Assembly: GCF_003203515.1 (NCBI RefSeq)
Contig: NZ_BGNG01000008.1
Location: 62,001 to 126,000, forward strand
From: Glaciecola sp. KUL10
GTDB lineage: Bacteria; Pseudomonadota; Gammaproteobacteria; Enterobacterales; Alteromonadaceae
Direction: 5' to 3'
DNA: 64,000 nt
Shown: one piece after another, positions 36,692-45,736 of the stretch
How positions within the stretch are numbered: the stretch's first letter is position 1
How the letters are laid out: each line of letters begins with the position of its first letter
Made by a program: the position numbers and the translations under genes
Notes under the pieces: model-generated
The model's input: only the letters and a program-made list of their open reading frames with translations
Told to the model about the DNA's origin: nothing
Database searches by the model: none

Positions 36692-36735
36692 GAACAAACA
36701 CTATTACTTTATAGCAATACTCAGGGTCATGTCGT

Positions 36736-37992
36736 ATGGACATCGTCAGGAAAAAGCAAAAACAACCTATATACAAACAAATTGGAATCGGCACGGCAGG
36801 TATTTTGAGCCTTGCACTGCTGATTTACTTGTTTATTAGACCAGCTGGTTCGAATGTAACGGTTAACAGTGAGTTATTGCTGACAGGAAAAGTAGAACAA
36901 GGTGAGTTAGCCGTGAATATTCGAGGCATAGGTGTGCTTGCACCCAAAGATGTTAGGTGGCTGGCGACCAATGTAAACGGTAAAGTTGAGCGTATTGTTG
37001 CTAAAGCAGGCGCACTTGTTCAAAAAGGCGATTTGATTATGCAGCTCTCTAATCCTGAACTTGAGCAGAGTCTTGAAGAAACACAATGGGAATTGGATGA
37101 ACTTGAAGCGCAATCTGTTGCACTGAAAGTCTCATTAGAATCCCAAGTACTTGATCAGGAGTCCGCAGTAATAGAAGCAAAGCTTAATTACGAACGCTCA
37201 CTTCTAACACTGAATGCGCAAAATACACTGATGGAGCAAGGCATAAACGCAGTGTCACAAATCGACCATGAAGCTATCAAAATCGAAGTCGCACAAAATA
37301 AGCAGCGTTGGGAGCTAGAAATAAAACGTTTAGCCAAACAAAAAGAAAATGTTGCTGCTCAAATGCTCGCCGACTCTGCCAAAGTCAATCGCATGCGCAA
37401 AACCCTAGAGCGCGTTTCTCAGCAAGTAAAAAATCTAGATGTTGTTGCAAGTATTGATGCGATTGTGCAAGCAATGCCAATGGAATTGGGCCAACAAGTC
37501 ACCGCAGGTGCAAACTTAGCGAGGTTAGCCAAAAGAGATGAGTTTATTGCCGAGCTTCGTATTCCAGAAATTCAAATTCAAGACGTTGCGATCGGTCAAA
37601 GGGTAACGCTTGATACCCGTAATAGCCAAGTAGAAGGCGTAGTGCAGCGCATCGATCCGATTGTGACTAATGGCGCGGTGCAAGTAGATGTCGAAATAAC
37701 TGGCCCTACACCCAAAGAAGCGCGCCCTGAGCTAACCGTCGAAGGTGTAATCGAAGTCACGCGAATCGCTAACACACTATTTGTAAAGCGCCCTATGTTT
37801 GCCAAAGGCTATGCTGACGGTTTTGTCTACCTTGTTGATGAACAAGGAAAGCAAGCAAGTAAGCATGCTGTAACTTACGGAAAAGCTTCAAGCGCACTGA
37901 TTGAAATTAAACAAGGCCTAACACTGGGACAAGAAATCATTATTTCTGATATCTCAGATTGGGAAAGCCACCAACAAATACGCATAAATTAA
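36736..37992 (+). CDS. HlyD/MacA-type periplasmic adaptor
   Basis: A 418-residue membrane-fusion protein: one N-terminal helix (about 17-37), a biotinyl-lipoyl half (VNGKVERIVAKAGALVQKGD), a long alpha-helical hairpin (about 110-225) with heptad character, the second lipoyl half (VVASIDAIVQAMPMELGQQV) and beta-barrel domains. It links an inner-membrane ABC exporter to an outer-membrane channel, which is not encoded nearby (TolC is usually elsewhere). First gene of the operon controlled by the sigma-54 promoter at 36676; the ATPase gene follows nine bases later. Confidence 0.9.
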   Translation: MDIVRKKQKQPIYKQIGIGTAGILSLALLIYLFIRPAGSNVTVNSELLLTGKVEQGELAVNIRGIGVLAPKDVRWLATNVNGKVERIVAKAGALVQKGDLIMQLSNPELEQSLEETQWELDELEAQSVALKVSLESQVLDQESAVIEAKLNYERSLLTLNAQNTLMEQGINAVSQIDHEAIKIEVAQNKQRWELEIKRLAKQKENVAAQMLADSAKVNRMRKTLERVSQQVKNLDVVASIDAIVQAMPMELGQQVTAGANLARLAKRDEFIAELRIPEIQIQDVAIGQRVTLDTRNSQVEGVVQRIDPIVTNGAVQVDVEITGPTPKEARPELTVEGVIEVTRIANTLFVKRPMFAKGYADGFVYLVDEQGKQASKHAVTYGKASSALIEIKQGLTLGQEIIISDISDWESHQQIRIN

Positions 37993-38001
37993 GGACTGAT
38001 C

Positions 38002-38727
38002 ATGACTACCAATAACAATGAAATTCTAGTTAATTTAAAAGATATCAAAAAGGTATTTTTTACCGACGATGTTGAAACACACGCACTTAACGAAATCAAT
38101 CTACAACTGCGCAAAGGCGAATTCATATCTATTACAGGACCTTCTGGATGTGGCAAATCCACCCTACTCTCACTGTTAGGCTTACTTGATACATCAACAT
38201 CGGGTACCTATGAATTAGCAGGCCACAACGCAATTGATCTCGACCGAGATGAGCGCGCACGCATTAGAAATAAAGAAATCGGCTTTGTATTTCAAGCCTT
38301 CAATTTGATCAGCGATATGACGGTTGCCGAAAACGTGGAGCTTCCATTAACTTATCGCAGCGATTTATCAAAGGAAGAGCGACAGCAAATGGTGCAAGAA
38401 GCGCTGAACAAGGTTGATATGTCGCATCGTGCAAATCACTACCCTTCACAATTATCAGGGGGTCAACAACAAAGAGTTGCGATCGCGCGCGCGATTTCTG
38501 GTAAACCCTCGATCATACTCGCAGATGAGCCGACGGGTAATCTGGACTCAAAAAATGCGCAGTCTGTTATGAGCTTATTAGATGAATTGCACGCCGATGG
38601 CGCAACAATATGCATGGTCACTCACGATCCCAAATCAGCAGCACGCGCACAACGCAGTATTGAAGTATTTGACGGCAAGATTGTATCGGATCAAAGCACA
38701 GAACAAACACCAGCGCTTGCTTTATAG
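38002..38727 (+). CDS. MacB/LolD-class ABC ATPase
   Basis: A 241-residue ATPase with Walker A GPSGCGKSTLLSLLGLLD, Q-loop FVFQAFNLISDMTV, signature QLSGGQQQRVAIARAI, Walker B IILADEPTGNLDSKNA and H-loop MVTHDP. It lies between the adaptor and the FtsX-type permease and energises the pump by the mechanotransmission mode known for MacB. The 17-base gap to the next gene holds the ribosome site AAGGAAAT. Confidence 0.94.
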   Translation: MTTNNNEILVNLKDIKKVFFTDDVETHALNEINLQLRKGEFISITGPSGCGKSTLLSLLGLLDTSTSGTYELAGHNAIDLDRDERARIRNKEIGFVFQAFNLISDMTVAENVELPLTYRSDLSKEERQQMVQEALNKVDMSHRANHYPSQLSGGQQQRVAIARAISGKPSIILADEPTGNLDSKNAQSVMSLLDELHADGATICMVTHDPKSAARAQRSIEVFDGKIVSDQSTEQTPALAL

Positions 38728-38744
38728 CAAACAAGGAAATTCTT

Positions 38745-41228
38745 ATGTCATTTTCATTAGATATTAAATATGCAGCTAGGCTACTCAGTAAAAAGCCCAG
38801 TTTTACAGCCTTAACGGTGAGTATCGTTGCAATTGGTCTGGGATTAACACTTTATACCTTCTCGTTACTTAATAACTTACTGTTTACACCCTTGAGCTTT
38901 TCGGACGGAAAACCTGTCTATGCGCTTGAGCGACCATATGATCACACACACCTAGAACGACGTGACCTAATGGCCATCGATGTGTATAACCTGCAAAAAT
39001 TTACCGATATTTTTGACGAAATTGGTATGTATCAAATGGGAATAACCTTTGTTGGTGGCACAGATGAAGGCTTGCGCAAATATAACTCAGGTTATGTGAG
39101 TGATAACCTGTTTAGTTTTACCTCAGTTCAACCTATTTTAGGACGTACACTTGTCGAAGCTGACCACTTTGAAGGCGCTGAATCTGTCGTTGTGTTGGGT
39201 TACAAAGCTTGGCAGACCCAGTTTGCTGGCGATCCCAAAGTCATAGATACAATAGTACCCATAGACGGCTCTGAACCTGCGCGCATTGTAGGTGTGATGC
39301 CTGAAAATTTTGCTTTTCCAGCAGTCGCTGAAATCTGGCAACCACTCAGTCATCGAGCAGTTTCTCCTTCAGAACGCGATTTTGTATTTGTTCATGCATT
39401 TGCAAAACTCGCAAATGGCGTTTCACTCGCACAAGCTAGACTTTTTATCGATACAAAAAGCAAAGAAGTAAATGACCTCGTTGGTGACGAAATCCCTTGG
39501 TTGATAGGACCCAGTGGCGAATATTTTACGCTTGAGCCTTTCAAAAAAGCCTATATCACGCAGTACTACGGCATGTTTATCGCTTTACTTATTGTTGTAT
39601 TTCTTATCCTAATTCTAGCCTGTATCAATGTCGGCAACCTTTTATTAGCACGAGTAAACGAGCGCATCAAAGAAGTCGCTATACGAGTCGCATTAGGTGT
39701 CCCCAAAAAACGATTAATCCTGCAAATGCTGTGGGAAAGTATTTTCATTTGTGCAATCGGTGGTTTTTTAGCTTTCCTTTTGGCTGGGTGGGGCTTAGAA
39801 ATAACCAACCAAGTGTTTGATAGTACCTATCAAGTAGACAACTTAAAGCCATTTTGGTGGCAAGTTGGACTAGATGTAAAATCAATCATTGTCCTAGTCG
39901 TCGCTATCTTTGCGATGATATTAATCACTGGCTTAATCCCCGCATGGCGCGCACTTACTGGTGACTTTAATGCAGTGTTAAGAGATGGCACACGTGGTGC
40001 ACTTGGCAAAAAAGCTGCAAAAACGACGCGCGTGTTGGTTATTTCTGAAATCCTCCTTTCGTGTGTGGTACTTGTCATGGCAACCATTTTGTTGGTTTCA
40101 AGTTACTCTGCAGGCAATGCAGATTATGGTATTGATACTGAAAATAGACTCACCGCTCAACTTCAAATTTCGCCCTCAACTTACCCTATTCGTTTTGATA
40201 CAGAATTTGAAGCAGCCGATAGACTTGCGCGCACCAAATTCTATTATGACTTAAAACGCGAGCTTGAAAGCAGAGACAATATTTTAGATGTTGGCTATAT
40301 GTCTCAATTGCCCGGCACAGGCGGTGGTACAAGCTTTTTTGTGATTGAAGGACAAGAAAAGGAAGTGATTGAAGAAAACCCTTACAGTAATAATGAAGGA
40401 GCCGGCACCGACAGCTGGGATGCTCTAGGTATGAAAATCATCCAAGGAAGAGACTTTGATTATCGCGATGCAGCGCCTGAAGCTCGCAGTATTATCGTCA
40501 ACGAATCCATTGCCCGCGACTTCTTTCCAAATGGTGATGCAATCGGTAAACGAGTGCGCAGAGCCAATCGCCCAGAGGCTGACTGGTATACCATTGTGGG
40601 CGTTGTCACCGATACCTATCACGGCAGCACAATGGAATTTTCAAGCGCAGCCTACAATACTTATCATTCAATGGATAATGCTGGGATGTTCAGAGCAATG
40701 ACTGCAATTCACTATACGGGCTCTGAAGCAAAAGCAAGGCAAACATTGTTTGACGCGGTTAACAAAATTGACCCAGATATTGGTGTTTTTCATGTACAGT
40801 CTTATGATGCTTTGATCGAAAAGCCAATCTTATTGATTGCGGCGGTGAGTAAAATATTCCTTATTTGTGGTGTTGTCGCTGCCTTTTTAGCCGCTTCAGG
40901 CATTTATGCCGTCGCCGCAAATAGCGTGCAACAGCGCACACAAGAGATCGGGATTAGACGCGCATTAGGGTCGACAGATGGCAAAATCATGCGCTTGTTT
41001 ATGAATCAAGCAAGCTGGCAATTAATGATTGGCTTGTTAAGCGGACTGGGCATTGCAGCATGGTTGATTAACTTAATGTCGTCGACCATGATATTTAGCG
41101 AATCCAGCTATATCATTGGCTTAATTGCTATGCCTATTATGATCGCCTTAATGGTATTAATAGCAACCTATTTACCCACTAAAAAGGTTGTTAATATGGA
41201 ACCTAGCGATGCCTTACATCATAATTAG
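38745..41228 (+). CDS. Duplicated FtsX/MacB-type ABC permease (ADOP-like)
   Basis: An 827-residue permease starting MSFSLDIKYAARLLSKKPSF with two repeats, each a MacB periplasmic core plus FtsX block: helices at about 20-42, 275-300, 325-350, 375-400 (first half) and about 430-452, 700-725, 755-780, 790-815 (second half; QQRTQEIGIRRALGSTDGKI is the typical FtsX turn). Such fused duplications (ADOP, acidobacterial-type) do the work of a permease dimer. The substrate is unknown; peptides or toxic lipophilic compounds are usual for MacAB-like systems. Confidence 0.9.
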   Translation: MSFSLDIKYAARLLSKKPSFTALTVSIVAIGLGLTLYTFSLLNNLLFTPLSFSDGKPVYALERPYDHTHLERRDLMAIDVYNLQKFTDIFDEIGMYQMGITFVGGTDEGLRKYNSGYVSDNLFSFTSVQPILGRTLVEADHFEGAESVVVLGYKAWQTQFAGDPKVIDTIVPIDGSEPARIVGVMPENFAFPAVAEIWQPLSHRAVSPSERDFVFVHAFAKLANGVSLAQARLFIDTKSKEVNDLVGDEIPWLIGPSGEYFTLEPFKKAYITQYYGMFIALLIVVFLILILACINVGNLLLARVNERIKEVAIRVALGVPKKRLILQMLWESIFICAIGGFLAFLLAGWGLEITNQVFDSTYQVDNLKPFWWQVGLDVKSIIVLVVAIFAMILITGLIPAWRALTGDFNAVLRDGTRGALGKKAAKTTRVLVISEILLSCVVLVMATILLVSSYSAGNADYGIDTENRLTAQLQISPSTYPIRFDTEFEAADRLARTKFYYDLKRELESRDNILDVGYMSQLPGTGGGTSFFVIEGQEKEVIEENPYSNNEGAGTDSWDALGMKIIQGRDFDYRDAAPEARSIIVNESIARDFFPNGDAIGKRVRRANRPEADWYTIVGVVTDTYHGSTMEFSSAAYNTYHSMDNAGMFRAMTAIHYTGSEAKARQTLFDAVNKIDPDIGVFHVQSYDALIEKPILLIAAVSKIFLICGVVAAFLAASGIYAVAANSVQQRTQEIGIRRALGSTDGKIMRLFMNQASWQLMIGLLSGLGIAAWLINLMSSTMIFSESSYIIGLIAMPIMIALMVLIATYLPTKKVVNMEPSDALHHN

Positions 41229-41279
41229 TTGATTGGCGAAGGATTAAGTTTTTCTCGATAAAAACAATAAGGTAATAAA

Positions 41280-42701
41280 ATGTCCGTGATACAACACGAT
41301 ACCAATAAACAAACGATCATTGTAGCGGACGATGACACCGCGGTTATCTCTGCCTTGCAGATGCTTTTAAAGTCGCAAGGATTTGAGGTAGTCGCCGTGA
41401 CCAACCCAGAAGCCATTATTAGTCATGTTGAAAAAACGGAGTTCGCCGCTGCGCTTATCGATCTAAACTACCAAAATGATACCACCTCAGGCAAAGAGGG
41501 CTTAGCGTTAATCGAAACACTAAAGTCCATTGATGAACTGCTTCCCATCGTTGTCATGAGTGGCTACAGCAGCGTCGAGATTGCAGTCGAAGCAATGAAA
41601 TTGGGCGCGGGTGATTTCATCCAAAAACCATGGAGCAATGAGCGCCTATTACATATTTTACGCACTCAAATTCAACTCAAAGATATCTCTTTAAAAGGCA
41701 CTAAACTCGCACAAGAAAATGACCTTCTAAAATCTGAAATTAACAATCACTCGACTGATATCGTGGTCAATTCATCCAAGATGCGCGCCCTTCTTGCTCA
41801 GCTTAAAAAGCTAGCGCAAAGTGACATGAGTATCCTATTGACTGGTGAAAATGGAACGGGTAAAAGCATGTTCGCTGAATTTATTCATCAACATTCGATG
41901 CGTACTGAACAACCATTCATTAGCGTCAATATGGGCGCGGTTCCTGACAATCTATTTGAAAGTGAGATGTTTGGTCATGTAAAAGGAGCGTTTACTGATG
42001 CCAAAGATAGTCGTATGGGCAGGTTTGAGCTTGCTCAAAACGGGACTATTTTTCTCGATGAAATTGCTAATATTAGCTTGAACGGACAAGCAAAACTGTT
42101 AAGAGTCTTAGAAGAGAGGCAATTTGAAAAAGTTGGCAGTAATAAAACTCAACACGTCAATGTAAGAGTGCTAAGCGCAACAAATGCAGACATTGAGGGT
42201 GCGATTAAAAACAGTGAATTTAGACAAGACCTGTTTTATCGACTAAACACTGTTGCAATCGAAATCCCTGCACTACGTGACCGAATAGAAGATCTTGTTC
42301 CTCTCGTACATGCGTTTATGCAAAAACACGCTTCAAAATACAGACTCGAGGTGGGCGACATCAGTGATGAAGCTTTACAAGCACTACAGCACTATGATTG
42401 GCCAGGAAATATTCGTGAGCTAGGGCATGTTATTGAGCGGGCAATGTTTTTAAGAACAGACACTACTATCGAATTAAAGGATATTGCGCTCCCGAAAAGC
42501 ACAAGTTTGACGAACAAAAATCAACCAAGCGAAGAAGACTCAGCTCATCAGTTCGACACGCTTACTTTAGAAGATATAGAAAAGCAGATAATAAAGTCTC
42601 GATTAGCGGCTTTTAACTATCATCCACAGACTACAGCTGATAGCCTTGGTTTGAGTAGAAGCGCCTACTATCGTCGATTAGAAAAATATAAACTCGCTTA
42701 A
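41280..42701 (+). CDS. NtrC-family sigma-54 response regulator
   Basis: A 473-residue regulator: receiver domain (acidic VADDDT at 16-21, phospho-accepting Asp near 61 in ALIDLNYQND, Lys in FIQKPWS), AAA+ domain (Walker A TGENGTGKSMFAEF, Walker B GTIFLDEIANISL, FYRLNTVAIEIPALRDR) and a C-terminal Fis-type helix-turn-helix (TADSLGLSRSAYYRRLEKY). The sigma-54 contact loop reads GAFTDA (about 236-241) instead of GAFTGA. It is expected to activate its own operon from the repeats at 36568/36601 through the promoter at 36676. The kinase gene follows. Confidence 0.94.
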   Translation: MSVIQHDTNKQTIIVADDDTAVISALQMLLKSQGFEVVAVTNPEAIISHVEKTEFAAALIDLNYQNDTTSGKEGLALIETLKSIDELLPIVVMSGYSSVEIAVEAMKLGAGDFIQKPWSNERLLHILRTQIQLKDISLKGTKLAQENDLLKSEINNHSTDIVVNSSKMRALLAQLKKLAQSDMSILLTGENGTGKSMFAEFIHQHSMRTEQPFISVNMGAVPDNLFESEMFGHVKGAFTDAKDSRMGRFELAQNGTIFLDEIANISLNGQAKLLRVLEERQFEKVGSNKTQHVNVRVLSATNADIEGAIKNSEFRQDLFYRLNTVAIEIPALRDRIEDLVPLVHAFMQKHASKYRLEVGDISDEALQALQHYDWPGNIRELGHVIERAMFLRTDTTIELKDIALPKSTSLTNKNQPSEEDSAHQFDTLTLEDIEKQIIKSRLAAFNYHPQTTADSLGLSRSAYYRRLEKYKLA

Positions 42702-42730
42702 ACTAACCATCTTCAAGGAGCTTGAGCAAT

Positions 42731-44110
42731 ATGCGACAAGGATTGATCAACTCAAAGCTAGCATTTGAAGACAAGCTTGTTCGAATTGCACTGTTCGGCA
42801 GTGGCATCCCACTATTTGTCAGTATTTTATTTATAATATTTAGTAGCTTTAGTGTTTATCTTAAAATATTGCTTGTCTTTATTATCTTCGTCATCACCCT
42901 TTTCGCTGCGTTTGCGATCAGACAGCAAGTTATTTTTCAACTTCGCACTTCAACTAATCTCGTAGAGGCCATGTCTTCAGGCGACTATAGCTTGCGAGCA
43001 AACAATCACAATGTATCTGGCGCATTAAGTGACTTTAACCAATTATTAAATCGACTTGCAGAATCGCTCGCAAAGCAAAGCCTGATCAGTAGAGAAAAAC
43101 AAATATTGCTCACTAAAATTACCGATCAAATAGATGTTGCAGTAATAGCCTGTGATAAAAACAATAATATCAATCTAATGAATCCAGCAGCTGAACAGTT
43201 ATTTAAACGTCGTTTTGACGAGTTGCAAGGATGGCCGATAAAAAGTATCGGCTTACAAAATGTGATTGCCGAGCACGCAAAACAAGTCACCGAATTTGAA
43301 ATAGCCCACAATAAACGCAAGGTGTTTGTTCATACCGATTCATATTTTGAAGAAGGCGAGACCCACCGACTAATATTCATCACTGATATTCAGCATTTAC
43401 TCAGAGACGAAGAGCGCTTGGCATGGCAAAAATTATTAAGAGTGCTAAGTCATGAAATTAACAACTCGCTCACCCCTATTGCCTCTATCAGCGAAACCCT
43501 GACGCAGATAATCAATGGTCACAATGACCAGCACCCTCTTAATGCTGATCACTATGATAATTTAAATCAAGGGCTGTCAGTCATTACAGAAAGAGCGCAT
43601 AGCTTGAACCACTTTATTCAAGACTACCAGCAACTGACGCGCTTACCAATGCCGAATAAAGCGCCCATTGATTTATTGAGTTTTACAAAAAACATTACTG
43701 TTTTGTTTGAGAATACGGTTTTTGTTTTGCCGCAAAATACAATAGAGGTATTTGCTGATGCCGAACAGCTTCAACAAGTGCTAGTCAACCTTATCAAAAA
43801 TGCCCATGAAGCCAATGTCACTCAAAGTAGTCAGTCTGAAATCGTGATCGCTTGGCAATCTGATAAACAACTTCATAAGCTGCATATTGACGATCATGGT
43901 GGCGGGATTAGAAACAGCGAAAATATTTTTGTGCCATTTTATACAACTAAAAAACAAGGAAGCGGTATTGGTCTCACACTTAGTCGACAAATTTTGCTGA
44001 ATCACGGTGGAGAATTGACCTTAACTAACCTAGCCATGGGTGATGCCGACACTCAACAGGGCAAAAGTAGAGGTGCAAGAGCGAGTATTGCGTTGCCTAA
44101 ACCCGCTTGA
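42731..44110 (+). CDS. PAS-containing sensor histidine kinase (NtrB-like output)
   Basis: About 459 residues: two closely spaced N-terminal helices (about 20-66) with almost no periplasmic loop, a HAMP-like linker, a PAS domain (about 120-230, DQIDVAVIACDKNNNINLMN), HisKA with the His in VLSHEINNSLTPIASISETL, and an ATPase domain (NLIKNAHEA, DDHGGGI, GSGIGLTLSRQI). The ATG at 42731 is preferred: AGGAG lies ten bases upstream, whereas an in-frame TTG at 42722 is only one base from it. Lacking a periplasmic domain, it probably senses a membrane or cytosolic signal, perhaps the pump substrate. Confidence 0.92.
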   Translation: MRQGLINSKLAFEDKLVRIALFGSGIPLFVSILFIIFSSFSVYLKILLVFIIFVITLFAAFAIRQQVIFQLRTSTNLVEAMSSGDYSLRANNHNVSGALSDFNQLLNRLAESLAKQSLISREKQILLTKITDQIDVAVIACDKNNNINLMNPAAEQLFKRRFDELQGWPIKSIGLQNVIAEHAKQVTEFEIAHNKRKVFVHTDSYFEEGETHRLIFITDIQHLLRDEERLAWQKLLRVLSHEINNSLTPIASISETLTQIINGHNDQHPLNADHYDNLNQGLSVITERAHSLNHFIQDYQQLTRLPMPNKAPIDLLSFTKNITVLFENTVFVLPQNTIEVFADAEQLQQVLVNLIKNAHEANVTQSSQSEIVIAWQSDKQLHKLHIDDHGGGIRNSENIFVPFYTTKKQGSGIGLTLSRQILLNHGGELTLTNLAMGDADTQQGKSRGARASIALPKPA

Positions 44111-44216
44111 ACCTAAGTGACAGATATTTACTTTAAAACCCCTAAATCGATTAGGTATATGCGTTTACAGCCGATAACAAATAACAACAGGTTTGCTAAA
44201 TTCGGTTTTCTTTTTA

Positions 44217-44876
44217 ATGCATTTCAAATACTCATTTGTGCTTTTGTTCGTGATACTTTGCTCAAGCGCTCAAAGTGCCGTCACTACCATACAAGTCCTC
44301 GACCAGGATTCTAAACCAGTAAGCAATGCAATACTTACCTTTCCTGATGTTAGTGCAACTAGCGACGAGACATCAAAAGTCGTAGTAATGGACCAGATTA
44401 ATATGACATTTCAACCACGCTTATTAATTGTTCAGCAAAACCAACATGTCAGCTTTCCAAACAGCGATGATATTCGTCATCATGTTTATAGCTTTTCATC
44501 AGCAAAATCTTTTGAATTAAAGCTATATCGAGGAAGAGAAACCCAGCCGATACAGATGGAAACGCCAGGAATAGTAGAGTTGGGCTGCAATATCCACGAC
44601 GATATGCTGGCATATTTATTTGTATCAGATGGCTCACTTACTCTGCAAACTGACGTGTCTGGTCGCGCCGAATTAGCACTTTCAGCGGTGACGCAGGCAT
44701 TAGGTGATTTAAATGTAGAAGTTTGGCATGAAAGCTTTTATCCATTGAATAAAAAGCAGACTAAAAGGCTTAGACAAACAGGCGCAAACACCTATGAACT
44801 TCAAATTGATATTCCTGAAGCGCAGGTGGTAAAACCCGACCGTGGTTTTAAGCCAAAGTTTAATCAAACCAACTAA
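44217..44876 (+). CDS. Secreted cupredoxin-domain protein
   Basis: About 219 residues from ATG 44217 (MHFKYSFVLLFVILCSSAQS is a normal signal peptide). The mature protein carries a plastocyanin-like domain: VMDQINMTFQPRLLIVQQNQ, FPNSDDIRHHVYSFS (copper His near 88), and LGCNIHDDMLAY (Cys 124, His 127, Met 130), i.e. a complete type-1 copper ligand set. Databases often name such proteins methylamine utilisation protein, but no such pathway is here. First of a compact set with DUF3034 and truncated haemoglobin genes, which suggests a periplasmic redox or copper/NO-related role. Confidence 0.82.
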   Translation: MHFKYSFVLLFVILCSSAQSAVTTIQVLDQDSKPVSNAILTFPDVSATSDETSKVVVMDQINMTFQPRLLIVQQNQHVSFPNSDDIRHHVYSFSSAKSFELKLYRGRETQPIQMETPGIVELGCNIHDDMLAYLFVSDGSLTLQTDVSGRAELALSAVTQALGDLNVEVWHESFYPLNKKQTKRLRQTGANTYELQIDIPEAQVVKPDRGFKPKFNQTN

Positions 44877-44884
44877 TCATCACT

Positions 44885-45736
44885 ATGCCAAGAACAGCGT
44901 CTAACATTATGATTAAATCACTCATCTTTTTACTTATTTTTACAGCTTCATTCGCTTACGGCGCAGATGGCAAGCTTTTAGGCACAAGCGGACTGGTTCA
45001 AATTGAAGGTTCAGGTGGCGGAGGACTTGTCCCATGGGCAACACTCTCGGGGCTTGATAGCGATTCAGAAGTTTCTTTCAGCCCTTTTGTGAGCTATGTC
45101 AGCGTTCAGGATTACTCATTAAAATCATACGGCATATCGGGCTCTTTTTATGACCAATTGGAAGTCTCGATCAATCGACATGAATTTGAAGTAGATGCAC
45201 TTAAAACTGAACTTAAGCAGGATATTTATGGCGTAAAGTATCGTGTGTACGGCGACATAGTGTATTCAAAATGGCCTCAAATTAGTGTTGGGCTAATGCA
45301 TAAAAAATTAAAAACGCCAGCTATCGCCGACGCGTTGGGGGCGACACAAACAAACTCAGGAACAGACTTTTACATATCTGCTGCTAAGGTGCATTTAGGT
45401 TTACTGGCTGGTTATAACCTTGTGTGGAATACAACACTGCGCGCTTCCAAGGCTAACGAACTTGGCTTACTTGGCTTTGGTGGCGCTAATAATGACAACT
45501 ATAAACTGAATTTCGAAGCCACTGCGGGTGTTGTCCTTAGGCATATTGCGTTTGGAGTAGAGTATAGACAAAAACCAGATAATCTCGGCTTAAATGAAGA
45601 TGACTGGATGGACGTTTTTATAAGCTACTTTCCAAACAAACATATCAGTTTAACGCTTGCCTATCTTGATTTAGGCAGCATTGCAGGTTCAGACACACAA
45701 AGCGGATATTATATTTCGATTGGAGGACAATTTTGA
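44885..45736 (+). CDS. DUF3034 outer-membrane protein
   Basis: A 283-residue protein (or 275 from ATG 44909, which gives the tidier signal peptide MIKSLIFLLIFTASFAYG). The mature part begins GKLLGTSGLVQIEGSGGGGL and then alternates as a beta-barrel, ending SGYYISIGGQF with a C-terminal Phe suited to outer-membrane assembly. It matches DUF3034, of unknown function. It lies eight bases after the cupredoxin gene, and its stop overlaps the start of the truncated haemoglobin gene. Confidence 0.82.
   Translation: MPRTASNIMIKSLIFLLIFTASFAYGADGKLLGTSGLVQIEGSGGGGLVPWATLSGLDSDSEVSFSPFVSYVSVQDYSLKSYGISGSFYDQLEVSINRHEFEVDALKTELKQDIYGVKYRVYGDIVYSKWPQISVGLMHKKLKTPAIADALGATQTNSGTDFYISAAKVHLGLLAGYNLVWNTTLRASKANELGLLGFGGANNDNYKLNFEATAGVVLRHIAFGVEYRQKPDNLGLNEDDWMDVFISYFPNKHISLTLAYLDLGSIAGSDTQSGYYISIGGQF

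Larger units (their letters stand above)
36213..36735. other. Long control region before the ABC export operon
   Basis: 523 bases with no convincing gene (a 62-codon frame at 36487-36675 is composed of repeat-derived sequence). It contains a dyad GTTTAC-GTAT-GTAAAC flanked by GGCC on both sides (36347-36373), two 17-bp direct repeats (36568, 36601) and a sigma-54 promoter (36676-36691). TTGAAAC/GTTTCAA (36240-36269) just after mltD could be a weak terminator stem. Confidence 0.6.

Noticed and set aside
44217-44876. Methylamine utilisation protein
   Set aside because: That name follows database labels; no other mau gene is nearby and only the cupredoxin domain can be supported.
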